Part shown: positions 47,263-56,483 of the stretch, piece after piece
Layout of the letters: each line of letters begins with the position of its first letter
Position numbering within the stretch: the stretch's first letter is position 1
NCBI RefSeq assembly: GCF_009671245.1
Contig: NZ_VTFS01000005.1
Coordinates: forward strand, 148,748-212,747
Direction: 5' to 3'
Source of the DNA: Marinicella rhabdoformis
GTDB taxonomy: Bacteria; Pseudomonadota; Gammaproteobacteria; Xanthomonadales; Marinicellaceae
DNA length: 64,000 nucleotides
Program-made: the position numbers and the translations under genes
Notes under the pieces: generated by a model
What the model saw: the letters and a program-made list of their open reading frames with translations, nothing else
Told to the model about the DNA's origin: nothing
The model's database searches: none

Positions 47263-48801
47263 TCAATTTACCTGGTTTTTACCCAAGGATTTGTGAACCG
47301 CTTCAGCCCAAATACCTTCTTCATCTTGAATGTATTCCCATGCCATAAAACCACCGAAATCTTGACCGTATTTTTGAATTAAGGCATTGAGGATTTTGTT
47401 GTTCACTTCAGCTTTGGGTTCGAAACCATTGACGTGTTTGGAGTAGGGCTTGCCGAGCACCAGCCTTGTTGAATCCAGGCCTGAGAAACCTTCCCACCCT
47501 TCAACAATTGAAACGTATGATTCGACTTCATCGATATCAGACGAGGTCACCGGTGGGTTACTGTAATATTGCATGTTGAGCCAACTGATTTGATTACCTG
47601 TTGCGGCTAAAATCGTTGCATAAAGTGAATCATTTGGGCATTCCCCGGAACTTCCGGGTTGGCACAAATAGGGCGGTTGTGGTGCGTGACTCAAGTCTTT
47701 ATTCGGTAAGCGTTTTGACAATGCTTGTGTAATGGCAATGACGGCATCCGCATAGGGCTGGAATGATTCTTGTTTGGTGTAGGGCACGGCCTCAACATCC
47801 AAATCCACACCATCCAAGTTATGTTTTTCAACAATTGCAGCAACTGACTCCGCCACCGCCTCGGCATGTTGTCCCATCTTTAACCAATCTTTACCTGTGA
47901 CCGTTCCACCACCGACCGACACCATGAGCTTTTTTCCGGCAGCTTGTACCCGATTCAAAGCCGCTTTATCATCCAGTACGGCTTGTAAGTCATTTGATGG
48001 CTTGATGCCATCTTGACCATCTGGAATTAAAAATGAAAGGATGTAGTGGGTGTAAGGCAGCTGTTCAGCATTCTTGAGTATCGGCTTGGTGTTGCTGTTA
48101 TAGTAAGCAATCAATCGTGGGCTGTGTTTGTTGTTTTGTATTTTAGGCTTTTTTTTTAAAGCACCCATTTTAGAATCAAGCCCAGCTTGCTTCACATCCG
48201 ACTGTGCCGCTTTATCTTTTTCTTTTTTTAAAACAGACTTCCTCATATAACTCACATTTTCAGGCGAAACCACCACAGCGTGCTTGCGTTCATGGTCATA
48301 GAAATAAACAAACCGAGACGTGCTTCCTAACAGCTCAAGTGTTTGCAATGATTCACTTTCACCGTTTTCTGAATAAGACACTTTATAGCTGTCTTGGCCT
48401 TGACTTTTAATGGCATCTGCATTTTCTTCAGCCAAATCCCGCATCAAAACCACAGTACTCAAAAAAACCACTGCCATCATGATGATCGGGTCAGTGTATT
48501 TAGACTTAAGCCGATTCTCTACGAAACTCCTATAAAATTGAAATCGCTTCCTGAAAAAGACATCAACCCAATAAGAACCCATCAACAGCACAACAGTAAA
48601 CCCAAACAGACCCAATGAGCGTGGCTCGAGTATCGCGGCCAACAAGAAATCACTCAAGTCAGCAAATTTGATGATATTGATACCGAATTCACGGTAAAAG
48701 AAAAAGCTATAGCCCGTCCCAATCGCAGTGATCAAGACATAACACAAAGTCAGAATCATCGAAGGATGTAATTTGGCAAAAGACTTAACAGCTGGGTACA
48801 T
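47263..48801 (-). CDS. Membrane-anchored GH18 (chitinase-like) protein
   Basis: A 512-residue protein. The N-terminal 125 residues contain about three membrane segments (near 15-34, 62-78, 106-121). A linker follows, and from about residue 228 ('RLIAYYNSN') a glycoside hydrolase 18 barrel. The catalytic DxxDxDxE motif is intact as 'LDGVDLDVE' (catalytic Glu337), preceded by 'KLMVSVGGGT'. The C-terminus 'FGGFMAWEYIQDEEG' carries the conserved Trp of GH18. It may act on chitin or on endogenous glycans (endo-GlcNAcase-like); which is not determinable here. Confidence 0.88.
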   Translation of the reverse strand: MYPAVKSFAKLHPSMILTLCYVLITAIGTGYSFFFYREFGINIIKFADLSDFLLAAILEPRSLGLFGFTVVLLMGSYWVDVFFRKRFQFYRSFVENRLKSKYTDPIIMMAVVFLSTVVLMRDLAEENADAIKSQGQDSYKVSYSENGESESLQTLELLGSTSRFVYFYDHERKHAVVVSPENVSYMRKSVLKKEKDKAAQSDVKQAGLDSKMGALKKKPKIQNNKHSPRLIAYYNSNTKPILKNAEQLPYTHYILSFLIPDGQDGIKPSNDLQAVLDDKAALNRVQAAGKKLMVSVGGGTVTGKDWLKMGQHAEAVAESVAAIVEKHNLDGVDLDVEAVPYTKQESFQPYADAVIAITQALSKRLPNKDLSHAPQPPYLCQPGSSGECPNDSLYATILAATGNQISWLNMQYYSNPPVTSSDIDEVESYVSIVEGWEGFSGLDSTRLVLGKPYSKHVNGFEPKAEVNNKILNALIQKYGQDFGGFMAWEYIQDEEGIWAEAVHKSLGKNQVN

Positions 48802-49072
48802 GAGGCATCTTTTTAAATTTAACTGTGGTTATTATATCCCAATCACTGAGATAGGTTGAGTGCCAAAAGACAGCCTCTTTGTTTTACCAAAAGTTTTCAC
48901 TGCGACCTTATTTGATTGAAATCAAGGTAACCAGGCTCAAATCCAATAAACCCATCTTATTCACGGATTGACTATTTAATGATGAAATTTCAAGAAACAA
49001 AAACCTAAGCCAAGTCGGTTGCATCGTATGTACAAAACAATGATAATGATTTGTTTTCTAAAATGTAAAAGT

Positions 49073-49999
49073 ATGGCCTCACACAAACTTAAAACAACAT
49101 GCCTTTCTATGGTTTTTTTGACTCAAGTCGTAACAGCTACAGATTTTGGTATTAGCTCAGATGAAAAAATTGGTCAAGGAAACGAAATCAGTTTAAACAC
49201 AACAAACATACCTATTTCTCAAGATATTTCAGAAAGCGCCCGAGATGCTGTTAAATTATCAGATGGAACCCTACTGGTATATAACGGAACATTTGACCCC
49301 AACCTGAGCGTATATTCAAACAATGTGTGGTCAGATCTCACATTTTCAGGTTGGTCAACCGTCAATAACGGAACTTACGGTGGTATCGCCAGTGACAACC
49401 GGTTTGTTTGGGTGACTGACATGAGAACTTTTGGAGACCCTGAAGATGAATTGCACGGAATTGTTCAATTTGACTTGGAGGGTCAAGTGCCTGACGTTAG
49501 GTTTGCCGATAATATTGAACCCATTGATCTAACCCTTGGAAAAGACGGGTTACTGTATGCTTTGTACCCGGGTGGTTCTCCAAGTGGTCGTTATGTTGAT
49601 GTCTATAACCCAAATGATGCCAGTTTCATAAAAACCATCAGCTTGGCAGATATTTTTGGTCACACTGCTCACAGAAGCATTGCTGTTGATGAAAACAGCA
49701 ATATGTACATCGCAGACTGGGATGGAGACCTACAAATGATAGACAGCGAGGGTAATATCTTAAGTACTTTGGATGTCGGTGGAAGCTTGTACGATGTAGA
49801 TATCGTTGATGGAAAAATCATCAGTGGCGATCGCTTCGGAAAAGTGTACATAGCTGATTTACAGTTACAAAACTACCAAGAGTACCTCAGTTCAGATTTA
49901 AACAGTGGCTTTGATGATTCTGGCGTGTTTATTCTTGGCGACAGTGTCGATACCAGCAACATCATTATTGACTATATTTTTGCTGATGATTTTGAGTGA
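49073..49999 (+). CDS. Secreted propeller-like protein with IFADDFE C-terminus
   Basis: A 308-residue protein of unknown function. Signal peptide 'MASHKLKTTCLSMVFLTQVV'. The mature part resembles an NHL/SMP-30-like propeller ('GIASDNRFVWVTDMRTFGDP', 'IDLTLGKDGLLYALYPGG', 'IAVDENSNMYIADWDGDLQM'). It ends exactly '...IIIDYIFADDFE', the C-terminal motif of the lipoprotein at 4649. The frame is open from a TTG at 49019; the ATG at 49073 is preferred because the signal peptide starts there, though no clear Shine-Dalgarno is seen. Confidence 0.75.
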   Translation: MASHKLKTTCLSMVFLTQVVTATDFGISSDEKIGQGNEISLNTTNIPISQDISESARDAVKLSDGTLLVYNGTFDPNLSVYSNNVWSDLTFSGWSTVNNGTYGGIASDNRFVWVTDMRTFGDPEDELHGIVQFDLEGQVPDVRFADNIEPIDLTLGKDGLLYALYPGGSPSGRYVDVYNPNDASFIKTISLADIFGHTAHRSIAVDENSNMYIADWDGDLQMIDSEGNILSTLDVGGSLYDVDIVDGKIISGDRFGKVYIADLQLQNYQEYLSSDLNSGFDDSGVFILGDSVDTSNIIIDYIFADDFE

Positions 50000-50269
50000 C
50001 CACTAATTTAATTGGTCTTTTGGTGTGTTTTTGGGGTATGAAAAACACACCAATCGTTAAATGAGACCATATTCATATTTACTTAACTCATATCCATCAG
50101 TTCATTAAAACGAGGCTTCGATCTCCGATCCAGTCTCGATTCTAACAACACCTTCCATGGCGTTGTCTTGGCTGCGTCAAACCGCCTTGAATAAATGTCC
50201 TTCCTAACCAAATAGGTATTCTAAAAAATTTCAGCGCAATATCGGATTGAAAAACAAAATCGCAGGAAA

Positions 50270-50944
50270 TTAAACCCGCTTCGTTTGGTAAACACACCAA
50301 CCATAAAGACCGAGCAGCACAGGAAAAGCCCAAAAAGAAAAAAACGAAATCACCAGAACCACAGTATAGGCCATGTCATTGGCGGTCTTTTCATCTTCCA
50401 TGATGCCCCCCATGATGCGGAACACCACATGTTCAAGGTTCAAGGCCGTTAAAGCAAAAACAATCAAAGCCAAAGGCAACAGCAATGCAACAATATGCGC
50501 CATGCCCTTTAAGCCGCACATCACCCTCAAGAACCAAGCGTACAAAGCCACTCGCCAAATCGCCACAATACCAAGAAACCAAGCATTGGTCGCTGCTGCT
50601 GCTCCTAACGACATAAAACGCTCAACAGGAATGGCATACAAAATTGCTGGAGGTGCAGTTAAAGTGATGAACAACAAAACATTCTGATAAGACCAATTTT
50701 TCGGCTTCAGCGGCATCAATATAAAATAAAGCAAGAAAGCCAAAACGAACACGTAAGCAACCGAACCCAAACCCAAATACTGCCACAACTCAGCCCGGGG
50801 ATTGTCCCAATAACGACCCATACCCGCCAACCAAGTTGTCAACAATCCAAACAGCAAATAAGCCTGCGCATGATCACGGAGATGCACTGACGGTTTTCTG
50901 AATGTCAGAAAACGGTACACGTTGTGTAAGAGTGTTTTAATCAT
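50270..50944 (-). CDS. Hypothetical membrane protein (Yip1-like topology)
   Basis: A 224-residue integral membrane protein with five to six hydrophobic segments after a basic N-terminus ('MIKTLLHNVYRFLTFRKPS'). The arrangement recalls Yip1-type membrane proteins but I cannot assign a family. Stretches include 'YVFVLAFLLYFILMPLKPKN' and 'MAYTVVLVISFFSFWAFPVL'. The gap of 270 nt before it (50000-50269) holds no gene that I can support. Confidence 0.75.
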   Translation of the reverse strand: MIKTLLHNVYRFLTFRKPSVHLRDHAQAYLLFGLLTTWLAGMGRYWDNPRAELWQYLGLGSVAYVFVLAFLLYFILMPLKPKNWSYQNVLLFITLTAPPAILYAIPVERFMSLGAAAATNAWFLGIVAIWRVALYAWFLRVMCGLKGMAHIVALLLPLALIVFALTALNLEHVVFRIMGGIMEDEKTANDMAYTVVLVISFFSFWAFPVLLGLYGWCVYQTKRV

Positions 50945-50988
50945 GTGTTTATTTTACCGCAAGATGACTTAACCTTTCTTTAATTTTT

Positions 50989-51077
50989 GGTAGGGTGGGC
51001 TCCGCCCACCAGCACTTAAAGAGCACCTATATCAGCACCATAATTCCAGCTTTGTGGTGGGCGGAGCCCACCCTACC
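50989..51077. repeat. Perfect 23-bp inverted repeat of the GGTGGGC element
   Basis: Left arm 50989-51011 (starts GGTAGGGTGGGCTCCGCCCA) and right arm 51055-51077 are exact reverse complements over 23 bp, with 43 nt between them. Each arm is itself a small hairpin (GGTGGGC-TCC-GCCCACC). A third, diverged copy is at 45798-45820. It sits in the 362-nt gap between the membrane protein and amidohydrolase genes; I see nothing else there. Confidence 0.9.
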
Positions 51078-51306
51078 TTGCTGAATGTCAGGAAACGGAG
51101 TTCGTTTTGAAGTAGAGTTTTGATCATTGGGTTATTTTACTGCATTTAACAAATGGTTTTTGGTAGAGCAGGCTATGTTCACCGATATTTAAACCACCCC
51201 TTGTGACTCAACCAGGAATTATTGATTAAAAAAATAATCTGCAAACACCTCAGTCAGCTCTTCAGTTAGCTGTCTTTTTTTGATTTGAATGCTGTTTTTT
51301 TAACTA

Positions 51307-52869
51307 CTAATCTGCCATTTGAACCCGCATCAATGGGCTCATGAGCATTTGTAACAACAGCTTTGTGTTTAATTGAATTGAGTCGGCCATGTTGATGGTG
51401 TATTTTTCCAATGCAGCAAGGGCATCGTCGTCATAGTACAGGCCATTGAACAATACCGCCTCAATTGCCTGGGTGTGTCTGATGTTGGCCAGTGGGTTGT
51501 TGTTCAAAATCACCAAATCAGCACGCTTACCCACATTCACACTACCAGTAACGCCATCAACACCGCTGAATTGTGCGGGCCACAGGGTGGCGGCCTGTAG
51601 GGACTTCGCAGCAGGCAAGCCAGCATCAACCAAATTTTGCATTTCCTGATGAACACTGAAACCACTGAACACCATCGTGTCAATGTTATCTGTGCCAACC
51701 AAAATTTTGACTTTGTTCTCGTGGGCTTTTTTGATTTGGGTTTTAGCCAGTTCATAGTAATCGTTGTGAACGAATCCGCCTTCTTTATCCAACCCTTTGC
51801 TGGCTCTTTTAACATCGGGTTGCCATATCAGGGTTTTGACCACTGTGGGGATGTATTGCATATGAACCTGATGATCAAAATCAACACCTCTGGATTGGGC
51901 ACTCATGTTCAAAGTGGTTAAGGTGGGTACCCATGCGGTTTGGCTGCTGCCCATGTTTTGCATCAATTGTGTACATTTCCCTGGGTCTTGATTGTTGATG
52001 ATGTCTCTGATTTTCTCGGCGTTGTAGGCTGAGATGGGATCCGACAATGACCTGAAAGATTCAATGTCTTTATAACACTCAAATGCAAACAAACGGCCAT
52101 GTTCTATGCTGGCCATTTGACTTTCCAGGGCTTGTTCTAGCGAAATTTCAAGTGGTTTGTGTCCAGCCAGTTGTATGCCTTGTTCAGCCACAGCTTGAAC
52201 CAACCAGCGGAATTGGTCAGCACTTAACTCACTATAGGTTTTAATAAAATCCACACCTTGTTGGGCATAAAACCTCGCCATTTGCTCAGCGTGATCATAA
52301 GATTTCAAGTGGAAAAAATCAGCAAAATTGGTAGGCACTTCATTACCTCCATTAGTCTGATAACTGCTTTGTTGGTAAAAAGCAGGAGAAACAGAATCTC
52401 CCTGATCTGCCATTTGAGTCCATCGCCTTCTGTCATCCGGGCATGCCCAATAAGAATCATCTTGTTCTAAACAGCCTGACATGTCACGTGCTGCTGTGAC
52501 CCCATAACGGATAAACAAGGGGTGATGTAGGTAGGGTGATATCTTTAAACTGTGGGTGTGCATGTCCCACAACCCAGGCATGAGGTATTTCTCACTGCCG
52601 TCAATCAATCGATGACTGCTGAAGTCTTCAGGCTTCACTGTGGCATCAATGTGCTCAATAATTCCCCCTGTGATGACCACGTTTTGGTTTTTATTGATGC
52701 GTTCATGTATCACATCCACCACATGAATATCAGCAATAAACAGGTCACCTTCGTATGGTTTAACTTCAGGCTTTTTCAGTGGCATGAGGTAAAAATAAAC
52801 TGCCAACAGCACCAGCAAAATTAATATCGACAGTATCCATAGACTGATTTTTTTTATAATTTTCATCAT
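51307..52869 (-). CDS. Amidohydrolase superfamily protein, membrane-anchored
   Basis: A metal-dependent hydrolase of about 520 residues with an N-terminal anchor ('ISLWILSILILLVLLAVYFY'). Amidohydrolase features: 'LIDGSEKYLMPGLWDMHTHS' with the HxH metal motif, a C-terminal half with 'VKILVGTDNIDTMVFSGFS' (conserved Asp) and 'TGSVNVGKRADLVILNNNPL', the usual imidazolonepropionase-like/prolidase-like ending. Substrate unknown. The frame opens at 52920, but ATG ATG at 52864-52869 starts the membrane anchor and has AAGGAAA upstream, so 52869 is used. Confidence 0.87.
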   Translation of the reverse strand: MMKIIKKISLWILSILILLVLLAVYFYLMPLKKPEVKPYEGDLFIADIHVVDVIHERINKNQNVVITGGIIEHIDATVKPEDFSSHRLIDGSEKYLMPGLWDMHTHSLKISPYLHHPLFIRYGVTAARDMSGCLEQDDSYWACPDDRRRWTQMADQGDSVSPAFYQQSSYQTNGGNEVPTNFADFFHLKSYDHAEQMARFYAQQGVDFIKTYSELSADQFRWLVQAVAEQGIQLAGHKPLEISLEQALESQMASIEHGRLFAFECYKDIESFRSLSDPISAYNAEKIRDIINNQDPGKCTQLMQNMGSSQTAWVPTLTTLNMSAQSRGVDFDHQVHMQYIPTVVKTLIWQPDVKRASKGLDKEGGFVHNDYYELAKTQIKKAHENKVKILVGTDNIDTMVFSGFSVHQEMQNLVDAGLPAAKSLQAATLWPAQFSGVDGVTGSVNVGKRADLVILNNNPLANIRHTQAIEAVLFNGLYYDDDALAALEKYTINMADSIQLNTKLLLQMLMSPLMRVQMAD

Positions 52870-52989
52870 TGTATTGGGTTTCCTTATCTCTATTGTAGTT
52901 ATGCAATGAACACATTCCACCGACGCACAGAAGTGCAGTGACAGGACCCATCGATGGCATGATGGAAGCCCTGTCAGAATTCCTTTTTG

Positions 52990-54141
52990 TTACATTTGTT
53001 CAATCAAATTTTGGGCTTCGGTCAATTCGGGGTTATTGGCCACCAGTTGGGTAAGTATGGTCTTGGCTTCTGCTTCTTGATTCAGTTTGAGGTGGGCTTT
53101 GGCAATTTGTAGATCAAGCTTAGGGTGTTTTATGTCTTTTTGAGCCAATTGCATCAAAGTCAAAGCCTGCTGGTATTCTTGTGCTGTTGTTGCAGCGGTG
53201 AAATACATGTAACCATACATGCCTATCATCTTGGGTTCGTAGCTGGCCGTATTGTTTTGGTATTGCTTGATTGCAGATTCTTTACCTTTCAATATATCCG
53301 CGACCAATTTCAATGTCAGGTCATCACTGTATTGGTTGCCGTTATTCGGTTTGATGCCAATGCTGGTCAGCAGCGCTTGGGCTGTATCGACAGTTGAGGT
53401 TGGGTTTTGACCGGTCACCAGACGTTCATCTGAAGCCACATGGCTTAACATCATAGGGCTGCTTTGAAATTTTGCCTTTCGCTCATTCAGCTTATCTTCT
53501 AACAGAAAATCAAAGTGTTTAACCCACTTTTTACCAAAGACTCGCTCTTCAGTGTTGGTGAAGCCATTGACCTTTTTACCTGTTACCAGATAGCTACCAT
53601 CATCTAACTTCACATCAACCAATGCCGCAGGTCCATGACAAACAGCGCCCACGCTGCCACCGGCTTGATAAATATCAGCGATGATTTGTTGTAATGTTTT
53701 GTCATAGGGCAAATCAAACATGGCGCCCTTTCCACCAACGACAAAAATTGCAGAATAATCCCGGCTGTCGATCTCCGTAAATGCCAAAGTATCAGCCAAC
53801 TGATTCATGACCTGAGGGTCTGCCAAAAAGGTTTGGTTAAAGTTTTTGTCGGCATCGTATTTATCTGCTTCTACTGCGCCACCTGAGGGACTGGCGATGT
53901 CCACAGAGACACCATTGTCACGGAACGTCAAATAGGCTTTAGCCAACTCATCAAATTCATAACCGGGTTTGGTTTGACCCTGGTCTTTGCCATAACCACT
54001 GAGCACCATCAAGATTTTATGATGCTGTAGAGCGATCTCGGCAGGGGTTGATTCTGCTGTGGCGTGAAATTGAGGACCGATAATCACGACCCATAAAGCG
54101 GCAAGCCATATACTTTTGCTTTTTTTGAAAGTGCATTTCAT
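52990..54141 (-). CDS. DJ-1/PfpI family protein with C-terminal TPR-like region, exported
   Basis: A 383-residue protein. It has a signal peptide ('SIWLAALWVVIIGPQFHATA') and then a DJ-1/PfpI domain with the nucleophile Cys168 in 'GGSVGAVCHGPAAL', Glu in 'GYEFDELAKAY' and 'IFVVGGKGAMFDLPYD'. Hsp31-like proteins share this layout. The last 90 residues ('YQQALTLMQLAQKDIKHPKL', 'AKAHLKLNQEAEAKTILTQL') look like one or two TPR helices. The ATG at 54141 has an excellent Shine-Dalgarno (AGGAG) and is preferred over 54171. It diverges from the two-component system at 54365. Confidence 0.87.
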   Translation of the reverse strand: MKCTFKKSKSIWLAALWVVIIGPQFHATAESTPAEIALQHHKILMVLSGYGKDQGQTKPGYEFDELAKAYLTFRDNGVSVDIASPSGGAVEADKYDADKNFNQTFLADPQVMNQLADTLAFTEIDSRDYSAIFVVGGKGAMFDLPYDKTLQQIIADIYQAGGSVGAVCHGPAALVDVKLDDGSYLVTGKKVNGFTNTEERVFGKKWVKHFDFLLEDKLNERKAKFQSSPMMLSHVASDERLVTGQNPTSTVDTAQALLTSIGIKPNNGNQYSDDLTLKLVADILKGKESAIKQYQNNTASYEPKMIGMYGYMYFTAATTAQEYQQALTLMQLAQKDIKHPKLDLQIAKAHLKLNQEAEAKTILTQLVANNPELTEAQNLIEQM

Positions 54142-54205
54142 TGGTGTTCTCCTGAGGTAAAAAACAATCACTTTATGACGCCGCCTGTGAAACCATTGTT
54201 AAGTG

Positions 54206-54227
54206 CATTTCACATTCATTTCACACT
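54206..54227. promoter_or_regulatory. Tandem 11-bp direct repeat, candidate response-regulator site
   Basis: CATTTCAC occurs at 54206-54213 and 54217-54224, exactly one helical turn apart, in the 223-nt region between the divergent DJ-1-like and response-regulator genes. Direct repeats at 11-bp spacing are typical of OmpR/PhoB-family binding sites. Confidence 0.5.
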
Positions 54228-54364
54228 TTTGGGTGTTAACTTTATGAAATCGCATATCTGGCCCTGTCAGCCTCATGGTGAAAGAATCAAAGGTTATAAT
54301 CATGTTCATTCAAACAATAAAAACCTGTCATGTTGACCGTGACCACAAATGAGATCAGCCTAAA

Positions 54365-55060
54365 ATGATACAAACTGAACAAAATCTATCCGTTTTAATC
54401 ATTGAAGACCAGAGAGAAATAGCCCAAAACATCAGTCGCTATTTTGAACAATTGGGATACCTCACGGATTTCGCCTATACAGGCACACAAGGTTTAAATT
54501 TGGCCTTAGAAAACTATTATGACGTGATTATTCTTGATGTGATGCTGCCAGGTTTAGATGGTTTTTTGGTGTGTTCGGTGATAAGGCAGAAATCCAAAAG
54601 GCACATTCCCATCCTCATGTTAACCGCCAGAGACACGCTTGATGACAAAGTAGAAGGGTTTGAAAATGGTGCCGATGATTACCTGACCAAGCCATTTGAA
54701 CTCAAGGAACTGCACATGCGTTGTTTGGCCTTGGCCAGACGCAACGGCTTCAATAAAAACAGTGTCATCACCATTGGTGACTTGTCAGTGGATTTACAAC
54801 AGCAAACTGCTCACAGAGGCGGTGTTTTACTAGAGCTGCACGCCATGAGTTTTAAGTTACTGACAATGCTGGCCGAAGCTTATCCTCGTGAAGTGACCCG
54901 TTCAGAAATCCGCCAAAAACTATGGGGTGATGAACCCACGGAATCAGATGCCATACGCAGCCACATTTATCAATTACGCACGGTGCTGGATAAACCCTTT
55001 GATTATGCCATGCTAAAAACGCACCATGGCATAGGTTTCTCACTTCAAGCAGCAGATTGA
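54365..55060 (+). CDS. OmpR/PhoB-family response regulator
   Basis: A 231-residue transcription regulator. The receiver domain has 'SVLIIEDQREIAQNI', phospho-acceptor Asp58 in 'DVIILDVMLPGLDGF', Thr in 'ILMLTARDT' and Lys in 'GADDYLTKPFELKEL'. A winged-helix DNA-binding domain follows ('LLTMLAEAYPREVTRSEIRQ', 'AIRSHIYQLRTVLDKPFDY'). Its histidine kinase partner starts 4 nt later. The divergent DJ-1-like gene is a plausible target. Confidence 0.94.
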   Translation: MIQTEQNLSVLIIEDQREIAQNISRYFEQLGYLTDFAYTGTQGLNLALENYYDVIILDVMLPGLDGFLVCSVIRQKSKRHIPILMLTARDTLDDKVEGFENGADDYLTKPFELKELHMRCLALARRNGFNKNSVITIGDLSVDLQQQTAHRGGVLLELHAMSFKLLTMLAEAYPREVTRSEIRQKLWGDEPTESDAIRSHIYQLRTVLDKPFDYAMLKTHHGIGFSLQAAD

Positions 55061-55063
55061 ATC

Positions 55064-56338
55064 ATGCCCAGCAAATCAACCAGCCTAAAAAACATCATCA
55101 TCCGTAACTTCATTGGATTCGCTGTGTTCAGTGCTGTACTGTTCAGCACGGTTAACTTTTTGATTGCCTATACAATCGAAGACCAATATTTCAATCTACA
55201 CCTCGAAGCCGAAGCCGATCATTTATCTAAATACCATGCAGAACACGGGGTCTGGCCACCGCCAAGGTTTTCTTACATGACTTTTTATGCATCCAGTGCA
55301 GATTTTCCTGATGAAATCAGTCAATCTTTGGCCGAAGAACCACAGCGAGTAGAGTTCAAAGGCGAAGGTACGCGTTACTTTCACATCCACCGCTTTAATC
55401 AAGACAAAGGCCCCTTTTTAGTCTCCGAAGTCAGCGACATGCTGATGGTGCGTTCCCATACGCGCTACATTATATTTTCATTGGTGATGATCAGTTTGTT
55501 AGTCACTGTATTTGCCATATACTTTGCCTTCAGATTAGCGAAAAGAACCGCCAGACCGATGACTCACCTGGCAGACTCGGTGGCCTTGTTGAAACCCAAT
55601 AAACTACCCAAAAAATTCCCATCCAATCAACCCGAGAATGAAGTCAGACAATTAGCAAAAGCGATTCAACAATTGATCAAACGGGTGACTTATTTCATCA
55701 GCAGAGAACAGCATTTTACACGTGACGTCAGCCATGAGCTCAGAACCCCTATAGCAGTGATCAAAAGCTCAGTCGAAGTATTGTTTCAACAAAGCGAGCA
55801 TTTGAACATACAACAACGGGAAACACTCCGCCAGATTGATTTTGCTTGTGTTCAGATGGAACAAACGGTGGTGACATTGTTGTCATTGGCCAGAGAACAA
55901 ACCCAAAAGACCACAACAGCCATAAAACTGCTGCCTTTGGTTGAGAAAGTGGTACTACAACAACAAAAATTTTTGAAGAATAAGCCTGTTGTAGTGCTCA
56001 TTGACGTTAATGAAAGTACCGAATTACTGATGCATGAATCTGACTTGTTGATTTTGTTGTCAAATTTGATAGGCAATGCTTTTCAATACACCCAACAAGG
56101 AACGGTTACCATCCAAGCAGAAGACAAACAGTTGCACATCATAGATACAGGTCAAGGCATCGAAGAATCAATCCAACCACATGTCACAGAGCCACTGATG
56201 AAAGGCAGAAACAGTCAGGGTTTTGGCATCGGACTTTCACTGGTATCAAGGTTGTGTGAACACCAAAACATCACATTAAAAATCAAGACAAATGACCAAG
56301 GAACCCGTGTCAGCTTGATGGACCTTTCCACCAAATAA
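55064..56338 (+). CDS. Sensor histidine kinase
   Basis: A 424-residue inner membrane kinase. Membrane segments are near residues 13-34 and 131-153, with a periplasmic sensor of about 95 residues between them; no known sensor domain is apparent. The HisKA motif is 'FTRDVSHELRTPIAVIKSS' (His224). The HATPase_c domain has 'NLIGNAFQYTQQGTVTI' (N box), 'IIDTGQGIEESI' (G1) and 'GFGIGLSLVSRLCE' (G2). Cotranscribed with the response regulator. Confidence 0.93.
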   Translation: MPSKSTSLKNIIIRNFIGFAVFSAVLFSTVNFLIAYTIEDQYFNLHLEAEADHLSKYHAEHGVWPPPRFSYMTFYASSADFPDEISQSLAEEPQRVEFKGEGTRYFHIHRFNQDKGPFLVSEVSDMLMVRSHTRYIIFSLVMISLLVTVFAIYFAFRLAKRTARPMTHLADSVALLKPNKLPKKFPSNQPENEVRQLAKAIQQLIKRVTYFISREQHFTRDVSHELRTPIAVIKSSVEVLFQQSEHLNIQQRETLRQIDFACVQMEQTVVTLLSLAREQTQKTTTAIKLLPLVEKVVLQQQKFLKNKPVVVLIDVNESTELLMHESDLLILLSNLIGNAFQYTQQGTVTIQAEDKQLHIIDTGQGIEESIQPHVTEPLMKGRNSQGFGIGLSLVSRLCEHQNITLKIKTNDQGTRVSLMDLSTK

Positions 56339-56483
56339 ACACATACCTGTCATTGTTCTCTAACAGTTCAAATCATGTTCGAGCTGTGTTAAAACTCTTG
56401 ATAAAATCGCTCTCTGAATGGTTTTTAAGATTTGGGTTTCAAATAAAATAAGACCTTCCTTTCGCACAGTCCGACCTGTATTG

